Shown here: piece after piece, positions 1 through 8,559 of the stretch
How positions within the stretch are numbered: the first letter of the stretch is position 1
Layout of the letters: the number at the start of each line of letters is the position of its first letter
Assembly (NCBI GenBank): GCA_018375675.1
Contig: JAHACW010000010.1
Location: 1 to 50,445, forward strand
DNA: 50,445 nt
Direction: 5' to 3'
Source: Actinomyces sp.
GTDB taxonomy: Bacteria; Actinomycetota; Actinomycetes; Actinomycetales; Actinomycetaceae
Translations under genes and position numbers: made by a program
Notes under the pieces: model-generated
What the model saw: the letters and a program-made list of their open reading frames with translations, nothing else
Told to the model about the DNA's origin: nothing
The model's database searches: none

Positions 1-1
1 G

Positions 2-739
2 CCCGGCAGCGACGGCGCCGAGTTCACGACGGTCGCCCACGCGGCCGTCGACGAGAAGGGTCACGCCACCTACGAGTTCGACCTGACGTGGGACGTTCCC
101 GCCGTCGAGGACCCGGACACCGTCGGGCATGTCCACACCGGCTCCTACGTGGTCGTCGTCGAGCCGGGCGCCGACAAGGTGCTGGCCGCCGTTAAGCGCC
201 AGGCCATCCGCGGCACCGTGTCCTACGACCCGAACATCCGTCCCGCCCTGCTGGGAACCCCCGACGAGGCCCGCCCGCACGTCGAGGCGATCGTGGCCCT
301 TGCGGATGTGGTGAAGGCGTCGGACGAGGATCTGAAGTGGCTGTACCCGGGTCGTCCCGTCGAGGATGTCCTGCGCGAGTGGTCCCAGTCCGGTCCCTCC
401 CTGATCCTGTGCACACGCGGCCCCTGGGGCGTCTACATCAAGACCGCCGCCGAGCGTGACATGCTCGTCGTCGATCCCCTCGACGTCGAGCTGGTAGACA
501 CCGTGGGTGCTGGCGACTCTCTCATGGCCGGCCTGATCTCCGGCCTGGTGGATGCGGGTCTGCTGGGCTCGGCCGAGGCGAAGCAGCGCCTGCGCGAGGC
601 CTCGTGGGACCAGATCTTGCCCGCCATCCACCGCGGCATCATCACCTCAGGCATCACGATCCTCTACCAGGGCGCCTACTCGCCCACGCGCGAGGAGGTC
701 AACGAGATCCTGGCAGCAGACAAGACGCTGCGAGGCTGA
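2..739 (+). CDS. PfkB-family sugar kinase (fructokinase-like), 5' truncated
   Basis: The reading frame is open from the first bases of the window, so the N-terminus lies outside it; about 245 C-terminal residues are present. The PfkB signature is clear near the end: DTVGAGDSLMAG holds the catalytic aspartate and the glycine-rich anion hole. DPNIRP and the stretch LADVVKASDEDLKWLYPG are typical of fructokinase/ribokinase enzymes, which phosphorylate a sugar with ATP in the cytoplasm. Fructokinase is the best guess because DPNIRP and VVDTVGAGD-like motifs are strong in that subgroup, but the exact sugar cannot be read from this fragment. The gene is followed by a hairpin terminator. Confidence 0.85.
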   Translation, partial: PGSDGAEFTTVAHAAVDEKGHATYEFDLTWDVPAVEDPDTVGHVHTGSYVVVVEPGADKVLAAVKRQAIRGTVSYDPNIRPALLGTPDEARPHVEAIVALADVVKASDEDLKWLYPGRPVEDVLREWSQSGPSLILCTRGPWGVYIKTAAERDMLVVDPLDVELVDTVGAGDSLMAGLISGLVDAGLLGSAEAKQRLREASWDQILPAIHRGIITSGITILYQGAYSPTREEVNEILAADKTLRG

Positions 740-763
740 CGGGGGAGCGATCCTCAACTGATT

Positions 764-797
764 GGTGTGGGCCCGGCCGATTGGCTGGGCCCACACC
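764..797 (+). terminator. Hairpin terminator after the sugar kinase
   Basis: A perfect 11-bp inverted repeat (764-774 with 787-797, GGTGTGGGCCC/GGGCCCACACC) encloses a 12-nt loop 25 bp after the kinase stop codon. No clear T-run follows, which is common for GC-rich actinobacterial terminators. Confidence 0.6.
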
Positions 798-935
798 CAT
801 ATCTCCCGGTCTGTGGTCACTGTGTGGGTCTCGGACACGCTTGTGAATGTGAACAAGTGGTCATATGCTTGCAGAGGTTTCATAGTGTTCCGTGGAACAC
901 GTATCTTTCGGCCTTGGTATTCGTGGAGGTGACGC

Positions 936-1430
936 GTGGCTGACGTTGGCTTTGACTCAGATAAGCATGCCCAAACAAGTGGAGATATGGAGAAGGGTGG
1001 GCAATCGCTCACTGACTCCACTCAGGCGATCAATCGCTTGATGGACGCTCAGAAGGCGGAGTATTGGTCTGAAGAGGAGGGCTTCCAGGCGATGCGCCGC
1101 TCGCTGATCTCATATCTGAGGACCGAGAAAGACGTTGTCTCCAACCAGATGGTTCGTTTCGAGAAATTTGATGGCGACGTCGATACCGCTGTGAGCGCTT
1201 TTGAAGCTGCCGAGCAGGGTAATACCGATGAGCTCGCCCGTATCCTTGCGTCGATGGACCCGCAGCCTACAGGGGCACCGTCATCCCATGCGACGCAGGC
1301 GCCCTCGCAGATCGCGGGCGGGGGGCCGACACAGTCTGGAAATGCCAACGGGGCCACGAGCACGGGTGCAGGTGGCAGTGGCTCCGGTGCCGGTACGAGT
1401 CCCACGCAGAACGCGCCGTCTGAGTTCTGA
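936..1430 (+). CDS. Small WXG100-like protein with Gly/Ser/Thr-rich tail (putative T7SS substrate)
   Basis: This 164-residue protein starts at GTG, preceded by GGAGGTGA at 925-932. Residues 1 to ~95 look alpha-helical and resemble WXG100 proteins: two predicted helices flank a turn carrying Trp-Ser-Glu (YWSEEEG, around residue 44) in place of Trp-X-Gly. The last ~55 residues are a disordered Gly/Ser/Thr/Ala tail. WXG100 proteins are secreted as helical hairpins by type VII secretion systems. The next gene encodes a longer helical protein with a Gly-rich tail and the third a mycosin-like protease, which supports a T7SS link. The assignment is inferred from architecture and context, since the canonical WXG triad is imperfect. 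Confidence 0.6.
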   Translation: MADVGFDSDKHAQTSGDMEKGGQSLTDSTQAINRLMDAQKAEYWSEEEGFQAMRRSLISYLRTEKDVVSNQMVRFEKFDGDVDTAVSAFEAAEQGNTDELARILASMDPQPTGAPSSHATQAPSQIAGGGPTQSGNANGATSTGAGGSGSGAGTSPTQNAPSEF

Positions 1431-1447
1431 GAAGGAGAGGAACCATC

Positions 1448-2995
1448 ATGGTTGATAGCCCCATGTACGACCGACTCATGCGATTGGTCGCCGCGATCGA
1501 GAGTGCCTCTGCCCTCGACGCCTCGGACAATGAACACAACACGATCGTGTGCGGCCTGAACGAGGCAAATAACGTCACGCACCATATGCGCTCCTACCAG
1601 GGGTTCACGGGCGAAACCGGCGATCAGATTGATGCGTGGACCGATACGACGATGAAGCAGGTCCAGGGAATCAAGGAAAACCACAACACCGCGATGGAGT
1701 ACTACGTCGAGGCGCGTCGAGCCATGACGCATATTCGTGAGGAGGCGCAGCAGCTGTCACCCACTCTTATCGACTCCAATCTGCAGAAGCTTGCCGATAT
1801 GACTCACGTGGCGGTCCCCGTGACGGAGTTCCTCGGGCCGTTCGGCGGACCGGTCAACACACTCGCGGTGTCGGCCGATGCCTACTTCCAGGCGCTTATC
1901 GCTCAAGCCAATGCGCAGCGGGAGGTTGCGGCGACGGACATTCTGGAGCGAGCGAATAATACGATGCAGGGGCTGGCAGATGGTTTGAATACCCAGACTA
2001 CTAATGTTCAGGGATATCTTGATGGCGATGTGGACTTCCGCTCTCCTCAGAATCCTGGCCCTTCGAACTCGACGGTCCGTAGGGATATCGAGAGTGGATA
2101 CCTGAACGTCTCCCCGCACGCTCCGGGCGTGTATCCCGGTGATCGCGACAGCGACTACGGGCGGTCCGACCTGCGTGGCACGGGTTCCGGGCTCTACTCG
2201 GATGGCTATGACGAGGGTGGGCCGGTGAGCGGTCGCGTGATGTCTTCGCCTCGCATCCCGAATGAGTACATCACCGAGGGAGAAGTTGGTTCGCGCCTCA
2301 ATCCCGTTACCGACCCGCAGGATCTCATGGGAATGGACCTGCTGCACACGCGAGTGAACGGCGATCGGCACGCCAACGGAACGGTGGGAGGATACACGCC
2401 CGCGCCACCCGTTGACCGATACCATCCCCTGTGGAACGTGAACGGGGGTCCTGGCAGCGAGTCCGCGCTTGCTGCCCGTATGGGTGGTGCCGGCGTTCTC
2501 GGCGCAGGTGCGCTGGGGATGGGTGCCGCTTCGCGCCTTGGTGCTGGCGGACTGAGCGCATTGGGCCGTACGGCGGCTTCTGGTGCCTCTGGCAGCGGTC
2601 TTTCGGGAGCGGCCTCCCTTCGCGCAGGATCCTACTCTGGCCTGGGATATGGAACGTACAAGGCTCCTGCGGCCGGAGGGGCAGGGACCGGTGCGAGTGG
2701 CACGACCGCCGCCCCCGGTAGCTCCGCAGCTAAGACATCGGCCTCGGGAGGTGCCGGTCAGGGCAGTGCTCGTGGTGCCGGTGGCTTCATGGGAGGAGCA
2801 GGTGCCGGCGGAGCTGGCGGAAAGGACGATAAGAAGAAGTCGGCGCGTCGCAAGTACACGCCCTTCCGCTTTGACGATGATGGAGACGAACTGCCTGAGG
2901 GCTACGTGAATCCGATGTCGCAGACCTACGGGTCGGATAAGGACTTGAGCCCCTCCCCGCGAAAGGACGATGGATGGGACCCACGCGAATGGTAA
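1448..2995 (+). CDS. Large T7SS-substrate-like protein with Gly/Ala-rich C-terminal region
   Basis: The 515-residue protein starts at ATG after a strong GAAGGAGAGG site, 17 bp behind the WXG100-like gene. Residues ~1-200 are predicted helical and hydrophilic, like the helical bundle of PPE/LXG-type secreted proteins. Residues ~200-340 are acidic and Pro/Gly-rich. Residues ~340-460 are strongly Gly/Ala/Ser-rich (many GAGG and AASG runs). The end is a basic patch (DDKKKSARRKY) followed by an acidic tail. There is no signal peptide and no transmembrane segment. Known actinobacterial cassettes pair such proteins with WXG100 partners. I do not recognise a named family. Its 3' end overlaps the protease gene by 22 bp, so the two are probably co-translated. 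Confidence 0.6.
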   Translation: MVDSPMYDRLMRLVAAIESASALDASDNEHNTIVCGLNEANNVTHHMRSYQGFTGETGDQIDAWTDTTMKQVQGIKENHNTAMEYYVEARRAMTHIREEAQQLSPTLIDSNLQKLADMTHVAVPVTEFLGPFGGPVNTLAVSADAYFQALIAQANAQREVAATDILERANNTMQGLADGLNTQTTNVQGYLDGDVDFRSPQNPGPSNSTVRRDIESGYLNVSPHAPGVYPGDRDSDYGRSDLRGTGSGLYSDGYDEGGPVSGRVMSSPRIPNEYITEGEVGSRLNPVTDPQDLMGMDLLHTRVNGDRHANGTVGGYTPAPPVDRYHPLWNVNGGPGSESALAARMGGAGVLGAGALGMGAASRLGAGGLSALGRTAASGASGSGLSGAASLRAGSYSGLGYGTYKAPAAGGAGTGASGTTAAPGSSAAKTSASGGAGQGSARGAGGFMGGAGAGGAGGKDDKKKSARRKYTPFRFDDDGDELPEGYVNPMSQTYGSDKDLSPSPRKDDGWDPREW

Positions 2996-4191
2996 AGCCG
3001 AGCCGAGCGCCTCGTCGGAGTAGGCGCACGTGGGGAGCTTCGGCTGCCGCTCTCGTCATCGCCGCTGGTGTCACCGCGCTCCCAACCACTCCAGCCCAGG
3101 CAGACAACACGATCACCGCGGCGGACCAGGCATACTTCGCGTACTACCACTTGGATCAGGCCAGGGCAAAGGGGTATACCGGTAAGGGGGTAACCATTGC
3201 CATCGTTGATGGGGAGGTAGATACTACTGCGCCAGAGCTGAGGGAATCGGATATTCACAACAAATCAACGTGTGAAGTTACATCTTCCGCATCTTCCAAG
3301 AGCCATGGCACTGCAGTTGCTTCGATCTTGGTGTCATCCGTCTATGGAGTGGCTCCCGAGAGTTCTCTTCTGACTTATCAGATACCCGCCCCTAGCAGGG
3401 GAGATTCTGCATCTCCTTCCTGTGCTGAAACTCAGAATGGCCTGTCTAAAGTTAGTGTCCCGTGGCTCATCAACCAAGCGATGAACGACGGTGCGCAAAT
3501 CGTGAATTTTTCTGCTTCCAGCTCACTTCAGGGCGACGAACTGAAATGGACTGTCGCGAGGGCATTAACCAAGGGCGTGATCATTACAGCTGCTGCCGGA
3601 AATGAAGCAACGGATGAAAACTCATCGTCGCTGTCCCAGTGGTCCGGAGTCGTTGGTGTTAGCGCGATTGGTGTCGATGGTAACCGTCAAGACTATTCGT
3701 CCTGGGGGCAGGGAGTAGCAACGACAGCAGTTGGCGGTCCGGTCAAAACGCATGACTTTGCGACGAATCAGATCGTTGAGACGTCCGGTACATCATTCTC
3801 GTCTCCCATCGTCGCCGGTGTCCTCGCGCTCGCCCGCCAGAAGTGGCCGAACGCGACATCCAACCAGCTGCTCCAGCTCCTCGTGAAGACGGGCCTCAAC
3901 CCGGACCACACCTGGAATCAGTACACCGGATACGGCGGTATCGATCCGGGGGCAATGCTCAATACAGATCCCACGACGTTGCCCGACGTGAACCCGCTGG
4001 CAGATAAAGGGAATGGATCCAGCCCGACAGCCGACGAAGTCCAGCAGTATGCGGACGGGGTCGTCAGCCCCCTGCAGATCGTCAACGACAACTCGTATGC
4101 CTACAGAGGCTTTGATGAATCCTTGATCACCGATCCGATGGTTACGGTTCCCACGCACCTGGGAACCAGCCCCCGCTACCACGCAAAATAG
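2974..4191 (+). CDS. Secreted S8 subtilisin-like serine protease (mycosin-like)
   Basis: The protein has 405 residues. A basic N-terminus (RRSRRTW) and a hydrophobic stretch end at AQA-DN near residue 43, a likely signal peptide. The catalytic triad is complete: Asp79 (AIVDG), His111 (SHGTAVAS), Ser274 (GTSFSSP), with oxyanion Asn210 (AAAGNEA). Cys100 and Cys150 could form a disulfide. Mycosins (MycP) are T7SS-associated subtilases normally anchored by a C-terminal helix; this protein ends in a soluble Pro-rich tail, so it is probably released or wall-associated. The ATG at 2974 is chosen for the GAAAGGA site 6 nt upstream; ATG 2989 is an alternative. The middle of the gene (about 3160-3790) is less GC-rich than the flanks. 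Confidence 0.82.
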   Translation: MGPTRMVKPSRAPRRSRRTWGASAAALVIAAGVTALPTTPAQADNTITAADQAYFAYYHLDQARAKGYTGKGVTIAIVDGEVDTTAPELRESDIHNKSTCEVTSSASSKSHGTAVASILVSSVYGVAPESSLLTYQIPAPSRGDSASPSCAETQNGLSKVSVPWLINQAMNDGAQIVNFSASSSLQGDELKWTVARALTKGVIITAAAGNEATDENSSSLSQWSGVVGVSAIGVDGNRQDYSSWGQGVATTAVGGPVKTHDFATNQIVETSGTSFSSPIVAGVLALARQKWPNATSNQLLQLLVKTGLNPDHTWNQYTGYGGIDPGAMLNTDPTTLPDVNPLADKGNGSSPTADEVQQYADGVVSPLQIVNDNSYAYRGFDESLITDPMVTVPTHLGTSPRYHAK

Positions 4192-4214
4192 GTGCCACAG
4201 AGAAGCTGACATGA

Positions 4215-4252
4215 CGGTGGGGTGGCCGGGAAAATTCCTGGCCACCCCACCG
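4215..4252. terminator. Bidirectional hairpin terminator
   Basis: A 16-bp stem (4215-4230 with 4237-4252, one G-T pair) encloses an AAAATT loop. It lies between the convergent protease and parC genes and can serve both strands. Confidence 0.75.
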
Positions 4253-4271
4253 TTATGACTAGGAGGGCGCG

Positions 4272-6749
4272 TCAGCCGATCGACGCGATCGCGAAGGTGA
4301 TTGGAACACCCGAGCCGTCGCGGCGCTCGTCCTCTGCGGGGAGCTCAACGGGCGAACCGTCCGCGGACGCGGCGCGTGCCGGCTTCGTGCCCACCCACGC
4401 GATATCGAGTCGATCCTCACCGCGCAGGAAGCGCTGGCAGCGCACACCCTGACCGCCTCGGCCCTTGGACGGGTAGCACTCGAAAGGCGTCACCTTCACC
4501 GTCGTCTGGCCCGTACCCGGCAGCGCACCCAGCGCCGCCGCCACCGTCACGACGACCGCATCGATGGGAGCCTCGACCACCCAGAAGCCCAAGGCCTCGG
4601 CCCCGGGGTTCAGCTTCATGCCGGCCATGCCGCCGGCCGTACGACCCTGCGGGCGAACCTTCGCGGCGGGGGTGCGCAGCAGCTGCGCGTCCGACGAAAT
4701 AAACACCAGGTCCGCCTCGTCCGAGCACCGATCAAAGCCCACCAGACGGTCGCCATCCTCCAGGGCGATGACCTCCCACTCGTCGCGCTGTAGCACGTCC
4801 GGTCGCAGGCGCTTGACCGTGCCGCGAGCCGTGCCCATCGCGACCACGTCGGCGCCCTCGGGATCGAGCAGACCCACGGCGGGAACGTCCGTGTGCAGCA
4901 GCAGCGACGACGGCATCGCGCCGGCGAGCGACAAGCCCGTCTCAAAGCGGGGGAGCGCCGGCAAGTCCACGACGTCGATTCGGTGGGCGACGCCGTCCTC
5001 CGTCACCACGGCCACCTGCGATCGGGCCGTCGACGGCAGCTGCACACGCCAGCCGTCCGACGCCGCGCGTGGACCGGGCTCCAGGGGATCCCCGCCCTCG
5101 ACACGGGCGAGCGCGCCCGAGGAGGATAGAACAACGACGCACGGGTCGTCTGGGATCTGCAGGTCCAGGCCCTTACCGGAACGCGACACCGACGGCAGGA
5201 CCGCCAGTGCGGCATCGTCGGCGGCCGCGGCCGCCGTGCCCACGGGCGTGCCCGTCGAGGCCAGCAGCAGCGTGCGACGCGGCGTGCCCAGGCGATCCGA
5301 GACCTCGCGCAGCTCCTTCTTCACGAGCGCGCGCAGCAGCTCCGGATCCTCCAGGATCTCGCGCAGCGATGCGATCTTCGCCAGCAGTTCGTCGCGCTCG
5401 GTCTCCAGCTCGATGCGCGAGAACTTCGTGAGGCGGCGCAGGCGCAGCTCCAGAATGTAGTTGGCCTGGGCCTCGGACAGGTCGAACGCCGTCATGAGGC
5501 GCTCGCGCGCGATCTCCGCGTCGTCGGAGGAACGAATAATCGCGATGACGTCGTCGATGTCCAAGATCGCGATGAGTAGGCCTTCGACCAGGTGCAGGCG
5601 ATCCTCGCACTTCTTCAGGCGGAAGCGGCTACGACGCGTCGTGACGTCCAGGCGGTGATCCAGGAAGACCTGCAGCATCTCCTTGAGGCCCAGGGTGCGC
5701 GGCTGGCCGCCCACGAGCGCCACGGCATTGATCGAGAAGGAATCCTCCAGCGGCGTGCGCTGGTAGAGCTGCTGGAGCACGGCCTCGGGGTTGAATCCGT
5801 TCTTCACCTCGATCACCAGGCGCAGGCCGTGGATACGGTCAGTGAGGTTCTGGACCGAGGAAATGCCCTTGAGGCGTCCCGCGTTCGCGTTTTCCTTGAT
5901 CTTTTCGATGACCTTTTCGGGACCCACCATGTAGGGCAGCTGCGTGACGATGATGCCCATCTTGCGGGCCGTGACGCGCTCGATCTGGACCTTCGCGCGG
6001 GTCTTGAACGCGCCTCGGCCGGTCTCGTAGGCCTCCTTGATGCCCTCGAGACCCACGATGACGCCGCCCTCGGGCAGGTCGGGGCCGGGGATGTAACGCA
6101 TGAGGTCGGCGACGGACGCCGACGGGTTATCCAGCAGGTGGATGGCACCCGCGATCGTCTCCGACAGGTTGTGCGGAGCGATATTCGTCGCCATGCCAAC
6201 TGCAATGCCCGAGGCGCCGTTGACCAGCAGCTGCGGGAACGCGGCCGGCAGGACGTCCGGCTGCATGAACTGATTGTCGTAGTTGGGGACGAAGTCGACC
6301 GTGTCCTCGTCCAGGCCCGTCACCAGGTCCAGCGCGGCGGGCGCCATGCGCGCCTCGGTGTAACGAGCGGCGGCCGGGCCATCGTCCAGAGAGCCGAAGT
6401 TACCGTGGCCGTCAACCAGCGGAACGCGCAGGTTGAAGGGCTGCGCGAGGCGCACCAGGGCCTCGTAAATCGCGGAATCGCCGTGCGGGTGGAGCTTACC
6501 CATGACCTCGCCGACGACACGCTGGGACTTCACGTGTCCCTTGTCGGGGCGCAGCCCCATCTGATCCATCTGGAACAGGATGCGGCGCTGTACGGGCTTG
6601 AGGCCGTCGCGCGCGTCGGGAAGCGCGCGAGCGTAGATCACCGAGACGGCATACTCCAGGAAGGACCCACGCATCTCATCGGACACGTCGATCTCTGTGA
6701 TGTTCTCGTCCTTCTCAGGGATGTCGACGACCTGGTCCTTCTTAGCCAT
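4272..6749 (-). CDS. parC: DNA topoisomerase IV subunit A
   Basis: An 825-residue type IIA topoisomerase breakage-reunion subunit that passes and unlinks duplex DNA with ParE. The N-terminus shows the family core: [18 protein letters not shown] (41-58), [11 protein letters not shown] (87-97) and catalytic Tyr130 in ARYTEARM. A coiled-coil and a C-terminal beta-pinwheel follow. No canonical GyrA box (QRRGGxG) is visible; only a weak RGGQGVR occurs near the C-terminus. This favours ParC over GyrA. In the quinolone-resistance region the key residues are Ser92 and Glu96, the usual wild-type state. No parE is present in the window. The start lies 7 nt from an AATAAT -10-like element, suggesting a leaderless mRNA. 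Confidence 0.88.
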   Translation of the reverse strand: MAKKDQVVDIPEKDENITEIDVSDEMRGSFLEYAVSVIYARALPDARDGLKPVQRRILFQMDQMGLRPDKGHVKSQRVVGEVMGKLHPHGDSAIYEALVRLAQPFNLRVPLVDGHGNFGSLDDGPAAARYTEARMAPAALDLVTGLDEDTVDFVPNYDNQFMQPDVLPAAFPQLLVNGASGIAVGMATNIAPHNLSETIAGAIHLLDNPSASVADLMRYIPGPDLPEGGVIVGLEGIKEAYETGRGAFKTRAKVQIERVTARKMGIIVTQLPYMVGPEKVIEKIKENANAGRLKGISSVQNLTDRIHGLRLVIEVKNGFNPEAVLQQLYQRTPLEDSFSINAVALVGGQPRTLGLKEMLQVFLDHRLDVTTRRSRFRLKKCEDRLHLVEGLLIAILDIDDVIAIIRSSDDAEIARERLMTAFDLSEAQANYILELRLRRLTKFSRIELETERDELLAKIASLREILEDPELLRALVKKELREVSDRLGTPRRTLLLASTGTPVGTAAAAADDAALAVLPSVSRSGKGLDLQIPDDPCVVVLSSSGALARVEGGDPLEPGPRAASDGWRVQLPSTARSQVAVVTEDGVAHRIDVVDLPALPRFETGLSLAGAMPSSLLLHTDVPAVGLLDPEGADVVAMGTARGTVKRLRPDVLQRDEWEVIALEDGDRLVGFDRCSDEADLVFISSDAQLLRTPAAKVRPQGRTAGGMAGMKLNPGAEALGFWVVEAPIDAVVVTVAAALGALPGTGQTTVKVTPFECYPSKGRGGQGVRCQRFLRGEDRLDIAWVGTKPARAASADGSPVELPAEDERRDGSGVPITFAIASIG

Positions 6750-6750
6750 A

Positions 6751-6767
6751 CGCGCAATTATTGCGCG
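6751..6767. promoter_or_regulatory. Inverted repeat and -10-like box at the parC start
   Basis: CGCGCAA-TTA-TTGCGCG (6751-6757/6761-6767) sits directly before the parC ATG (6747-6749, minus strand). On the minus strand AATAAT (6762-6757) ends 7 nt from the ATG, the right distance for a -10 box of a leaderless transcript. The palindrome could be an operator. Confidence 0.45.
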
Positions 6768-6781
6768 GCTTGGCGCTCATT

Positions 6782-6810
6782 TCGACTGGCGCGCCGCTTC
6801 GGGGCACAAT
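6782..6810 (+). promoter_or_regulatory. Promoter of the DUF5998 gene, probably leaderless
   Basis: TCGACT (6782-6787), a 17-bp spacer and CACAAT (6805-6810) resemble -35 and -10 boxes. The ATG begins only 6 nt after the -10 box and there is no Shine-Dalgarno site, as expected for a leaderless mRNA. Confidence 0.5.
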
Positions 6811-6816
6811 TGGGGC

Positions 6817-7353
6817 ATGGACACATGGACCCGTATCGAACGTGGGGGCTTCTACCCCAAGGCCGTGCAGCGTGCGCTGCGCCGCGCTCTGGGCGCCGCG
6901 GAGCCGCTCGCGACGCTGTGCCAGGTGGATACGGGTTTCGACCGCGGATCGGTATTCCGGCACCTGACGGTCGCCTCGCTGACGGACCGCGCCATCGTCC
7001 AGCTGCACGTCGATGAGATGGACGGCGGCTCGGCGACGATCGCGACGGCCGTGCACCGCGTGGGCGACATCGCCGGGTACTCCACGATGGAGGTCTACAC
7101 GAACCCCGAGAACGCGAGCGGCCTGTCCGAAATGACGATCGCGCTGGACCTGAAGGGTGCGCGCCGCCTCGAGCTCGAACCCGCTCGCTGCGACGACCCG
7201 AATTGCATGGCCGACCACGGCCTGACGGGCACGTCCTTCCCCGACGACATGACCTTCCGTATCTCCGCGGCCGCCGACGGGCAGGACGCTCTCGACGAGG
7301 CAGTGGTCTTCGTCGATCACCTCGCTTGCCTGATGGGAACGCGCAGTGAGTGA
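6817..7353 (+). CDS. DUF5998 family protein
   Basis: A 178-residue soluble protein of the actinobacterial DUF5998 family, function unknown. It starts MDTWTRIERGGFYPKAV; the Tyr-Pro and the motif CDDPNCMADHG (two Cys around residues 128-133) are conserved-looking and might bind a metal. There is no signal peptide or membrane segment. The frame stays open upstream to 6697, but the ATG at 6817 is chosen because the family starts there and a promoter lies immediately in front. Its stop overlaps the next gene by 8 bp, so the two are translationally coupled. In other actinobacteria DUF5998 often lies next to the same phosphodiesterase family. Confidence 0.8.
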   Translation: MDTWTRIERGGFYPKAVQRALRRALGAAEPLATLCQVDTGFDRGSVFRHLTVASLTDRAIVQLHVDEMDGGSATIATAVHRVGDIAGYSTMEVYTNPENASGLSEMTIALDLKGARRLELEPARCDDPNCMADHGLTGTSFPDDMTFRISAAADGQDALDEAVVFVDHLACLMGTRSE

Positions 7354-8494
7354 GCGGGAGCTGACGCTGGACCTGCCAGGGGCCGACCTGCCCGGCGCGG
7401 GGGATCCGGTCATCACGGACGTCATCGCGGGCGCCCTCGCGTCGATCGACTCCGCGCTGCCCGGTGCCTCATCGCAGGCGGCCGGCGCCCTCGGGATCGA
7501 GGCCGGGGCTGAGCAGCTGCTCCTCATCCTCGTGGACGGGCTTGGGTACGAGCTGATCCAGGACCACCTGGGGCACACGCCGACGCTGCGCCGCGTGCGA
7601 GACGATATTCGCTCGATTCACACGGTCGTCCCCTCGACGACGGCCGCGGCCATCACGGCTTTCGGAACAGGTGCGCGCCCCGGCGCCACCAACATGGTGG
7701 GCTTCTCCGTTGCCTACGGCGGCGGCGTCATGAACCTGCTGGCCATGGAGGGTGGGCCGGCGCCCACCGAGTGGCAGCCCACGCCCACCTACTTTGAGCG
7801 CTTGGCCGCAGCAGATGTGTCCTCGGCCGTCATCTCGCCCGCACGCTTTGCTGGTTCCGGACTGACGGGCGCGGCGCTGCGGGGAGCGCGCCACGTTCCC
7901 GCAGAGTCGCTCAGCGATCGCGTGAGCGCCGCCCTGCGCGAGCTGCGAGCCGGCACACCCGTCGTCTACCTCTACTGGTCCGACATCGACCACGCCGGCC
8001 ACAGCTCCGGCGTCGGATCGGACGCGTGGATCGGCTGCCTCGAAGAGTTCGATGCGGGGCTTTCTGCGCTGCTGCGCGGCCTGCCCGCGGGCGTGCGAAC
8101 CGTCATGACCGCGGACCACGGCATGATCAACGTGGAGCACTCCGCCCTCGTGGACGTGGCCGCGACACCCGCTCTGCGCGAGGGCGTGCGCATCGTCGCC
8201 GGTGAGACGCGAGCCGTGCACGTGCACGCACAGGAGGGCCGCGCTGCCGACGTGGAGGCGCGCTGGCGCGACACCCTGGGCGAGCGCGCGTGGATCCTCT
8301 CGCGCGACCAGATGAGCGCGCTTATCGGCCCCGGAGACGGCGCCTCGATCATCGGCGACCTGCTGGTTCTCGCCCGCGGGAACGGCGGCATCGTGGATTC
8401 TCGGACCCAGAGCGCCTCGGCGATCGCGATGCCGGGCGTCCACGGCTCGCTCACCTCGACGGAGATGCGCATCCCCGTCATCGTCCTGTCGTAA
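7346..8494 (+). CDS. Alkaline-phosphatase-superfamily phosphodiesterase/nucleotide pyrophosphatase
   Basis: A 382-residue member of the type I phosphodiesterase/NPP family. The metal and catalytic motifs are in order: LILVDGLGYE (metal Asp), PSTTAAAITAFGTG (nucleophile Thr), YWSDIDHAGHSSG (Asp and His ligands) and MTADHGMINVEH (DHG). Such enzymes hydrolyse phosphodiester or pyrophosphate bonds using two zinc ions. No clear signal peptide is present, so it is probably cytoplasmic. The GTG start at 7346 lies inside the end of the DUF5998 gene. The substrate cannot be predicted. Confidence 0.85.
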   Translation: MSERELTLDLPGADLPGAGDPVITDVIAGALASIDSALPGASSQAAGALGIEAGAEQLLLILVDGLGYELIQDHLGHTPTLRRVRDDIRSIHTVVPSTTAAAITAFGTGARPGATNMVGFSVAYGGGVMNLLAMEGGPAPTEWQPTPTYFERLAAADVSSAVISPARFAGSGLTGAALRGARHVPAESLSDRVSAALRELRAGTPVVYLYWSDIDHAGHSSGVGSDAWIGCLEEFDAGLSALLRGLPAGVRTVMTADHGMINVEHSALVDVAATPALREGVRIVAGETRAVHVHAQEGRAADVEARWRDTLGERAWILSRDQMSALIGPGDGASIIGDLLVLARGNGGIVDSRTQSASAIAMPGVHGSLTSTEMRIPVIVLS

Positions 8495-8516
8495 GACGAC
8501 TACGGGACATACACGA

Positions 8517-8544
8517 AGCGGCCGCTCATTAACGGGCGGCCGCT
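8517..8544. terminator. Hairpin terminator between convergent genes
   Basis: A perfect 9-bp stem AGCGGCCGC/GCGGCCGCT (8517-8525/8536-8544) with a 10-nt loop, followed by GGTGTTTTC. It separates the phosphodiesterase from sepH and can act in both directions. Confidence 0.7.
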
Positions 8545-8559
8545 CGGTGTTTTCTCGGG

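Noticed and set aside
5592..7016. 474-codon plus frame over parC
   Set aside because: Antisense of parC, spans the parC start and the DUF5998 gene in another frame; no family features.
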